The notes beneath the pieces are model-generated. The model saw nothing but the letters and a program-made list of their open reading frames with translations. It made no database searches and was not told where the DNA came from. A DNA stretch of 11,722 bases from an uncultured Collinsella sp. (GTDB taxonomy: Bacteria > Actinomycetota > Coriobacteriia > Coriobacteriales > Coriobacteriaceae), in the NCBI GenBank assembly GCA_900556705.1, contig USPT01000023.1, positions 1 to 11,722 of the forward strand, in the 5' to 3' direction. This document shows positions 6,680-11,722 of this stretch, piece after piece. The position numbers were made by a program, and so were the translations under genes. Every line of letters starts with the position of its first letter. The first letter of the stretch is position 1.

Positions 6680-7972
6680 ATGGCAAATCAAACCGCCGCG
6701 GCGATTGACGAGAACGCCATCGCCCCCGATACCGGAAAGCCCATGACCAAAACCGAGACATGGCGCTTTATGATCGGCTTTATCATCTTCGGAATCATGT
6801 GGATGATGTCGGGAACAATCGGCTCCAACGTCTTGTTCCCCGAGCGTTTTAACGGCCTTAATATTGGCCAGCCCGAGGCAATTCTCGCGGCGATGAACTC
6901 GGTCGGTTCGATCTTCGCCCTGTTCTCAAATCTCGTTTTCGGCGCGCTTTCCGACCACTGCCACAGCCGCTTTGGCAAGCGCACGCCGTTTATCGTTCTC
7001 GGCGGTTTTATCTGCGGCTGTGCTTTCTGGAGCACTTCGGTCGCGACCACACTTCCCATGATCGTCGCCTCCTGGTGCGTGCTGCAGATTGGCCTCAACT
7101 GCATGCTTGCCCCTGCTGTTGCCGTGCTTTCCGACCGCATCCCGCTTAACAAGCGCGGCACGCTCTCCGCATTCTATGGCGGCGGCGCAACGGCCGGCCA
7201 GTCGATTGGCACCATCATCGGTACGCAGTTCCTCTCCAACCCAGTTCCTGGCTTTATCATCGGCACGGTCTCTTGGTTGCTGACCGGCATCCTCGCCGTC
7301 ATCATTTGGCCGCGCGAGAAGTCTGCCGCTCTTGACGAGGGCGAGCAGTCTGAGAAGCTCAATCTCAAGTCGCTGCTGCTCATGTTCGTTCCGCCCACCA
7401 AGAACTGCCGCGACTTTTATCTGGCGCTCTTTGGCCGTCTGCTCCTCATCTTCGGTTACTTCTGCATCAACGGCTATCAGCTCTATATCCTCGAGAAGTA
7501 CATCGGTCTTCCCGTGGCAGAAGCCGGCGCAGTTCTTTCGAGTATGTCCGTCGTGATCATGGTCGTGTCGCTTGTCGCCTCGCTTACCTCGGGCGCCATC
7601 TCCGACAAGATCGGCCGCCGCAAGCCTATCATCCTCGTCGCAACGATTATGATGTGTATCGGTATCGCCCTGCCCTGGCTACTTAAGTCCGTTATCGGCA
7701 TGTACGGATTTGCTCTGCTCGCCGGACTTGGCTACGGTATCTACTCTTCCGTGGACCAGGCGCTCAATGTCGATGTTCTGCCCGATAAGGAGAACGCCGG
7801 CAAGGACCTGGGCATCCTCAATATCGCCAACACCATCGGTCAGATCCTTGGTCCCATCGTGACCTCGGCAATCGTTGTCGCCACTGGCTCCTATTTCATG
7901 GCGTTCCCAATCTCCATCGTGCTCATCGCCGTGGGCTATGTGTCCATCATGCTCATCAAGAGCGCCAAGTAA
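6680..7972 (+). CDS. MFS sugar transporter (GPH/sucrose-transporter-like)
   Basis: A 430-residue polytopic membrane protein with about 12 hydrophobic helices starting near residue 29. The loop after helix 2 reads GALSDHCHSRFGKRTPFIVLGG (88-109). This is the extended motif A of the sucrose/GPH type of major facilitator, and a second copy, GAISDKIGRRKP (305-316), marks the second six-helix half. Such proteins are usually cation symporters for disaccharides or glycosides. A hydrophilic tail of ~28 residues precedes helix 1 and a charged central loop (about 211-230) separates the halves, as normal. The ATG is preceded by GAGAGG with a 9-nt spacer. First gene of the operon, so it probably imports the substrate of the hydrolase encoded next. 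Glycoside import intact, rather than with phosphorylation, fits the presence of a separate kinase. The substrate is not determinable from sequence. Confidence 0.9.
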   Translation: MANQTAAAIDENAIAPDTGKPMTKTETWRFMIGFIIFGIMWMMSGTIGSNVLFPERFNGLNIGQPEAILAAMNSVGSIFALFSNLVFGALSDHCHSRFGKRTPFIVLGGFICGCAFWSTSVATTLPMIVASWCVLQIGLNCMLAPAVAVLSDRIPLNKRGTLSAFYGGGATAGQSIGTIIGTQFLSNPVPGFIIGTVSWLLTGILAVIIWPREKSAALDEGEQSEKLNLKSLLLMFVPPTKNCRDFYLALFGRLLLIFGYFCINGYQLYILEKYIGLPVAEAGAVLSSMSVVIMVVSLVASLTSGAISDKIGRRKPIILVATIMMCIGIALPWLLKSVIGMYGFALLAGLGYGIYSSVDQALNVDVLPDKENAGKDLGILNIANTIGQILGPIVTSAIVVATGSYFMAFPISIVLIAVGYVSIMLIKSAK

Positions 7973-7990
7973 TTTGCCACTCTCTTTCAT

Positions 7991-8022
7991 TCCGTCGGGC
8001 TGCGTTCGTGTTGCCCGACGGA
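7991..8022 (+). promoter_or_regulatory. Intercistronic hairpin between transporter and hydrolase genes
   Basis: TCCGTCGGGC (7991-8000) pairs perfectly with GCCCGACGGA (8013-8022) across a 12-nt loop. No T-run follows, so it is not a full terminator. It more likely protects or processes the transcript, or lowers read-through from transporter to hydrolase. Confidence 0.65.
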
Positions 8023-8059
8023 CTCCGACTATTCAATCGCTTAACTTGGAGGCGTTATC

Positions 8060-9592
8060 ATGACTATCGTCGAGCAGTACAAGGTGTTTAAGCTCGAGCT
8101 CGCGGGCACTGCGGCCGGCAATCCCTATGTCGAAGTCGAGCTGTCGGCGCGATTTGACCGCGCGGATGGCCAGGACAGCTTTGAGGTCCATGGCTTCTAC
8201 AAGGGCAATGGCTGCTACGGAATCAACTTTATGCCCGAGAGTGCCGGTGTCTGGAACTACACGGTGAGCTCCAATGACCCCGAGCTCGATGGTGCCGCCG
8301 GCTCTTTTGAGGCCGTGCCCGCCACGGGCGCCAATCATGGTCGCGTGCTGCTGGCAAAGGATGTGCTCGCCCACGGAGCTCCGTTCATTACTGACGAGGA
8401 TTTCAACTTTGCCTACGAGGATGGAACGCGCTACCTGCCCTTTGGCACCACATGCTATGCCTGGACCAACCAGGATGTTCAGCTGCAGGAGCAGACGCTC
8501 GAGACGCTCGCAGAGGCACCTTTTAACAAGATCCGCATGTGCGTCTTCCCCAAGTTCTACGACTATAACGTTGAGGACCCAGCGATGTATGCCTATGAAG
8601 GCGAGAAGGGCGATTTCGACCATTTTCGCTTCTATGAGCCGTTTTGGGAAAACCTCGAGCACCGCATCGAGCAGCTTGATGAGCTGGGCATCCAGGCGGA
8701 TCTCATCGTTTTGCATCCGTATGACAAGCCTGAGGACTGGGGCTTCTCTCGTATGACGCGCGAGGAGGATATTTTCTACCTGACGTATGTCGCTCGTCGC
8801 TTCTCGGCATACAAGAACATTTGGTGGAGCCTTGCCAATGAGTGGGACCTTATGCCGTGGAAGCCGGCCGAGGACTGGGACCGCTATGCCCGTATCATCA
8901 TGGCGAACGACCCGTATGGTCATCTGCGCAGTATCCACAATTGCCGTGAGATCTTTGACCACAGTCATCCGTGGATTACGCACGTGAGCTACCAGAGGTG
9001 CGACCTCAAGAACACAGCCGAGGACGTCACCATGCTGCGCGCGCAGTATAGCAAGCCGGTTTTGATCGACGAGGTCGGCTATGAGGGCAACATCAACTGG
9101 GGCTGGGGTAACCTGACCGCTCAGGAACTCGTACGTCGTTTTTGGGAGGGCAGTTTGCGTGGCGGTTATGTGACCCACGGTGAGACCTACGTCGACCGCG
9201 GACCCAAGCTGTGGTGGGCGCACGGCGGCAAGCTCTACGGCGATTCGCCCGATCGCATTGGCTTTTGCCGTCGCTACATGGAGGCGCTGCCGGCCGATTT
9301 TGACTGGGTGCCCGATGAGGTCGGCATCCTTGACGGTACGTTTACCTGGGATGTCACCTGTATGTCCAACGATCATGGCCACGGGACTGCCGATGTCCTT
9401 ATGTACTTTGGGTTCAACCGTCCGGCGTATCGTGAGTTTGAGGGCGAGGCGGGCGCTCGTTACAAGGTGAATGTCGTGGACACATGGGACATGACGGAGG
9501 AAGAGCTTCCCGGAACCTTTGAGGGCAAGTTCCGCATCGACCTCCCTAGTAAGCAGTATATGTTGCTTCGTCTGACTAAAGTAGAGGCGTAA
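8060..9592 (+). CDS. DUF5060-DUF4038-DUF5605 clan GH-A glycoside hydrolase
   Basis: A 510-residue protein with three parts. An N-terminal beta-sandwich (about 1-90, DUF5060-type) contains GFYKGNGCYGINFMPESAGVW. A DUF4038-type TIM barrel follows (about 105-415) with the clan GH-A pattern: acid/base in WWSLANEWD (N260-E261) and nucleophile in PVLIDEVGYEG (E338). A C-terminal beta domain (about 420-510, DUF5605-type) completes it. The catalytic pair and intact domains indicate an active retaining glycosidase. The architecture is usually annotated only by domain number, so the substrate is unknown. There is no signal peptide, so it should act in the cytosol on a glycoside imported by the upstream transporter. 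The start is supported by GGAGG 7 nt upstream. It is related in fold to, but much diverged from, the GH140-like protein at 4314-5627. Confidence 0.88.
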   Translation: MTIVEQYKVFKLELAGTAAGNPYVEVELSARFDRADGQDSFEVHGFYKGNGCYGINFMPESAGVWNYTVSSNDPELDGAAGSFEAVPATGANHGRVLLAKDVLAHGAPFITDEDFNFAYEDGTRYLPFGTTCYAWTNQDVQLQEQTLETLAEAPFNKIRMCVFPKFYDYNVEDPAMYAYEGEKGDFDHFRFYEPFWENLEHRIEQLDELGIQADLIVLHPYDKPEDWGFSRMTREEDIFYLTYVARRFSAYKNIWWSLANEWDLMPWKPAEDWDRYARIIMANDPYGHLRSIHNCREIFDHSHPWITHVSYQRCDLKNTAEDVTMLRAQYSKPVLIDEVGYEGNINWGWGNLTAQELVRRFWEGSLRGGYVTHGETYVDRGPKLWWAHGGKLYGDSPDRIGFCRRYMEALPADFDWVPDEVGILDGTFTWDVTCMSNDHGHGTADVLMYFGFNRPAYREFEGEAGARYKVNVVDTWDMTEEELPGTFEGKFRIDLPSKQYMLLRLTKVEA

Positions 9593-9606
9593 TAATAGAG
9601 ATAATC

Positions 9607-9683
9607 GGCTCCGGGCGCGATTTGCTGCACGACCATCATAAGGGCAGCCCCTGTGGTGGTCGCGGCGATGCGCGTTCGGGGCT
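9607..9683 (+). ncRNA. Structured intercistronic RNA between hydrolase and kinase genes
   Basis: Two stems nest on nearly the same axis. The outer stem is 9607-9619 with 9671-9683 (13 pairs, including G-U wobbles). The inner stem is 9630-9644 with 9648-9662 (15 positions, one A-C mismatch, two U-G wobbles) closed by a CAG loop. Internal loops of 10 and 8 nt separate them. Every wobble pairs only in plus-strand RNA, the strand on which the operon is transcribed, which argues for a structured transcript rather than a DNA palindrome. It ends about 10 nt before the kinase ribosome binding site. It could set kinase expression relative to the upstream genes, act as a processing site, or be a cis-regulatory element. 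No known riboswitch class is recognised. Confidence 0.55.
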
Positions 9684-9703
9684 ATGGCACGTGAGGGGCG
9701 AAT

Positions 9704-10615
9704 ATGCAGGAGTTCTTTGGAATCGATGTGGGCGGTACGGCCGTTAAATGGGCTGTGCTGGGCGAGGATTTTTCCATCCGCGAGCGCGGGAGCCTGCCGA
9801 CGGGCTTTACCACGGCTGAGGAGACCGTTTCGGCGTTGATCGGGCTCGTCGAGCCGTACCGCGAGCGCGTGAACGCCGTAGGCGTGAGCGCACCCGGCGG
9901 TATTTACGAGGGAGATGTCACGGGAACGATCCATCGTGGCGGTGCGCTCACGTTTATGGACGGCTGCCCACTGGGAAAGCTCATGCGCGAGGCGCTGGGG
10001 GTGCCGGTTGCCGTCAATAACGACGGTAAGTGCTGTGCACTCGGTGAGTATGCGGCTGGCGCCCTGCGCGGGACGCGTTTTGGCGTGGTACTCGCTATTG
10101 GCACGGGCATCGGCGGCGGTATCGTCATCGACGGCAAGGTCCTGCGCGGCGCGCACTGCTTTGCAGGCGAGTTCAGCTTCTTGCGCAACGATGTCACGAC
10201 TGCCGCGAGCATGGAAAACTCCTTTGCGGGCTCGGGCGGTTGGCGCGCGCTCCGCGATGCCGCCGTTGCCGAGAAGGGCCTGCCTGCGGATTCTCCGGTG
10301 GACGGCCGCCGCGTCTTTGAGTGGATCGCGGATGGCGACATAGCGGCGCAGCGCGCGCTCGACCGCTACGCTCGCGCATTTGACGGACAGCTCATCAACC
10401 TGCAGGCCGTGCTCGACCCCGAGGTCTTTGTGATCGCAGGCGGCATCTCGTGCCATCCCGAGCTCGTCGATGCCCTGCGTGCGCAGATGCCGCTGGCCCT
10501 CGCGAGTTACGAAGGGACCCTTGCTGGCATTCCTGTGCCGCAGATAAAGGTGGCCGAGCTCGGCAACGACGCCAACCTTTACGGTACTGTCCAGGAGGCC
10601 ATGCGCCTGGTGTAG
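9704..10615 (+). CDS. ROK-family sugar kinase
   Basis: A 303-residue kinase of the ROK group in the actin-like ATPase fold. Visible motifs are the phosphate-1 loop FGIDVGGTAVKWAV (5-18), the sugar-binding and catalytic segment VAVNNDGKC (N106, D107 as catalytic base), the phosphate-2 loop AIGTGIGGGIVIDGK (131-145) and GAHCFAGEF (H151, E156), where ROK proteins bind sugar hydroxyls. The cysteine-rich zinc motif that follows in many ROK glucokinases and NagC-type proteins is absent: there is only one Cys after H151 and no CxCG. Some ROK kinases, such as beta-glucoside kinases, also lack it. There is no N-terminal helix-turn-helix, so this is an enzyme, not a regulator. It probably phosphorylates the sugar released by the upstream hydrolase and feeds it to central metabolism. 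The ATG has AGGGG 5 nt upstream. Last gene of the operon; stop TAG. Confidence 0.92.
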   Translation: MQEFFGIDVGGTAVKWAVLGEDFSIRERGSLPTGFTTAEETVSALIGLVEPYRERVNAVGVSAPGGIYEGDVTGTIHRGGALTFMDGCPLGKLMREALGVPVAVNNDGKCCALGEYAAGALRGTRFGVVLAIGTGIGGGIVIDGKVLRGAHCFAGEFSFLRNDVTTAASMENSFAGSGGWRALRDAAVAEKGLPADSPVDGRRVFEWIADGDIAAQRALDRYARAFDGQLINLQAVLDPEVFVIAGGISCHPELVDALRAQMPLALASYEGTLAGIPVPQIKVAELGNDANLYGTVQEAMRLV

Positions 10616-10658
10616 CGCGAGCCAAACAAGGCTGTCGAAAAAGATAAAGGCCGGCGTG

Positions 10659-10700
10659 AACCGCCCCTATTTCCTTAGCACGGGAAATGGGGGTGGTTTT
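10659..10700 (+). terminator. Intrinsic terminator of the MFS-GH-ROK operon
   Basis: Sixteen-position stem, 10659-10674 with 10683-10698, two G-U wobbles and no mismatch, an 8-nt loop, and a run of four T at 10697-10700. It lies 43 nt after the kinase stop and directly abuts the right copy of the 26-bp repeat. Confidence 0.9.
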
Positions 10701-10750
10701 ACTCATTGGGGACGTACTTAAATGAGCGCAGTTGAAAACACTCCTTGCCG
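10701..10750. repeat. REP-like palindromic repeat, right copy
   Basis: The first 26 bp (10701-10726) are identical and in the same orientation as 101-126. Partial similarity continues to about 10750 (ACACTCCTTGCCG at 10738-10750). Inverted arms CTCATT and AATGAG are retained. It begins immediately after the terminator T-run. DNA from 10751 to about 10848 shows no supportable gene. Confidence 0.7.
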
Positions 10751-10848
10751 AGCTAGAGGTCGCGCGTGCCCCTTCTGGGCCATGCGGCTCAAAATCTCGG
10801 CGTGATGTGGACGACTGGGGTCGAATTAGCAGCATTTCGAGCTTGGTA

Positions 10849-10878
10849 TTGATATTGAGATTGATTCTTTATTAAAAT
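10849..10878 (+). promoter_or_regulatory. Putative sigma70-type promoter for the LuxR-like gene
   Basis: TTGATA (10849-10854) and TAAAAT (10873-10878) are separated by 18 bp in a clearly AT-rich island. It lies 36 bp upstream of the likely GTG start. Both hexamers match the consensus at five of six positions. Confidence 0.55.
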
Positions 10879-10913
10879 AGATTCCAGACCAATTAAGCGG
10901 CCGGGGGTTAACC

Positions 10914-11722
10914 GTGAGGGGCATGGGAGACACAACCGCATATCTGCGTCGGGGCATTCGGGAGATTATATGCCTGGCGCTGTTCTTCTTCACGTTTTTG
11001 GCGTGAGAGTATCTTTTTGATGTGCGCATAGCCGAGTTCGTGCCATCGAGTGAGGTCGTCATCTACGAGAGCATCGTTGTCGGCGCGAGCGTGATTGGCT
11101 TTTTCGTGCGCCCATTTCTGTACTATCGCCGTCCCCAGACGATCGATGCGACGAGCGATATTACAGGCGTGCTTTTGGTATCGGCGTTGCTGCTGATGAT
11201 TATGGCAGTGCGGTTTGAGGTGGTAATTGCCGGCGGCCTGGTGGCGTGCTGCGCCCTGGGCTACTGCGGATCGACTGCCCACGCAAACTTTGCGCGACGC
11301 TTTGCGCGGACGCCCTGCTTGGCGCGCGCCGCAGCACTTTCCTATGCCATGGGCGTTCTGGTACAGGTGTTCAACCACATGGCGATGCCTGTTGGTATTC
11401 CTCAGCAGGCTGCTCTGGTCATCTGTGCGATCGCGCAGGTAGCGTTGCTCCACGGTGCCCGACGCGCCAAGCTGCGCGACGAGTCCGATCCCAACTTCGA
11501 ACCCAGTGCTGCCGGGCTTTCGGTAGATGCTCTGGAATATGGCGCCAAATGGCATGACGATCCCGAGGCAAAGGCGGCATTTCGCCGCACCGTAGTTCGC
11601 CTGACCGTGGCGACAGCGTATCTTTCCGGCGTATTCGCCGCTCTCAACGCGGGCCTCACAACCCTGTATGCTACCGGAGCCGTTGATTTGGGTGACTGGC
11701 CGCGCCTGCTGCTTGTCGTGAG
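10914..11722 (+). pseudogene. Membrane-anchored LuxR-type regulator, N-terminal part, interrupted by in-frame TGA
   Basis: From GTG 10914 (GGGGG six nt upstream) the frame gives 30 codons ending in LALFFFTFLA, then TGA (11004-11006), then stays open for 238 codons to the window edge. The downstream part has about six hydrophobic helices, including VVIYESIVVGASVIGFF, TGVLLVSALLLMIMAV and AALVICAIAQVALL. GYCGSTAHANFARRF and AVDLGDWPRLLL are stretches I associate with the multi-helix membrane domain of Coriobacteriia LuxR-type regulators, which end in a C-terminal helix-turn-helix that would lie beyond this window. The TGA falls inside the first helix; a single change from TGG (Trp) would create it. 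A restart at GTG 11022 would lose that helix and has a poor ribosome binding site. Most likely a nonsense-inactivated gene, or else a base-calling error. Confidence 0.65.

Noticed and set aside
7991..8022. Hairpin after the transporter gene considered as an operon-ending terminator
   Set aside because: No T-run follows and the next gene has a good ribosome binding site 20 nt on, so read-through is more likely.
8033..10456. Very long open frame (807 codons) on the minus strand across the hydrolase and kinase genes
   Set aside because: It is the antisense shadow of two strongly recognisable plus-strand proteins in GC-rich DNA; it has no family resemblance and spans an intercistronic gap.
10735..10845. 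Minus-strand stretch reading FDPSRPHHAEILSRMAQ and onward to a TAA in the right repeat
   Set aside because: Looks faintly protein-like but is preceded by a stop after about 37 codons and has no start or ribosome binding site; at most a decayed fragment, not supportable as a gene.
1..11722. CRISPR arrays, tRNA or rRNA genes, integrase or transposase genes
   Set aside because: No regularly spaced repeats, no cloverleaf or rRNA-like segments and no recombinase-like protein were seen on either strand.

Overview
The window looks like a carbohydrate-utilisation locus from a high-GC Gram-positive gut bacterium, most likely of the class Coriobacteriia (Collinsella-like). The best taxonomic clue is the partial membrane protein at the right end. 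It resembles the N-terminal half of the membrane-anchored LuxR-type regulators that are greatly expanded in that class, including a recognisable 'AVDLGDWPRLLL' stretch. GC-rich codon use, AGGAGG-type ribosome binding sites and a glucoside-type PTS remnant agree. The assignment rests on family recognition, not on a search.

Left part (1-3298): repeat-rich DNA with a possible gene end on the minus strand, then two minus-strand genes. These are an EstA-like alpha/beta-hydrolase esterase (1961-3298) and, downstream of it, a Sde182/DUF1593-type nucleoside-hydrolase-like protein (187-1698). Between them lies a 123-bp near-perfect palindrome (1827-1949). The esterase starts directly against a 5'-truncated PTS EIIC gene on the other strand (about 3339-4103), which keeps its own terminator. 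This looks like a rearrangement breakpoint.

Middle part (4104-5680): one plus-strand gene for a GH140/apiosidase-like (DUF4038) glycoside hydrolase, closed by a bidirectional terminator shared with the convergent regulator gene.

Right part (5731-10700): a TetR-family repressor gene is divergent from a three-gene operon. The operon encodes an MFS (GPH/sucrose-type) transporter, a second clan GH-A hydrolase (DUF5060-DUF4038-DUF5605) and a ROK sugar kinase. The divergent intergenic region has two palindromes sharing the same half-site, 42 bp apart centre to centre. The simplest model is uptake of an intact glycoside by the MFS protein, cytosolic hydrolysis (no signal peptides are seen) and phosphorylation of the freed sugar by the kinase, all under TetR control. 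The substrate cannot be read from sequence. A wobble-rich nested hairpin lies between the hydrolase and kinase genes, and a strong intrinsic terminator ends the operon.

Ends: a 26-bp identical palindromic repeat lies at 101-126 and again at 10701-10726, so two copies in direct orientation bracket the whole metabolic block. After the second copy comes a putative promoter and a membrane-type LuxR gene running off the window. It carries an in-frame TGA at codon 31.
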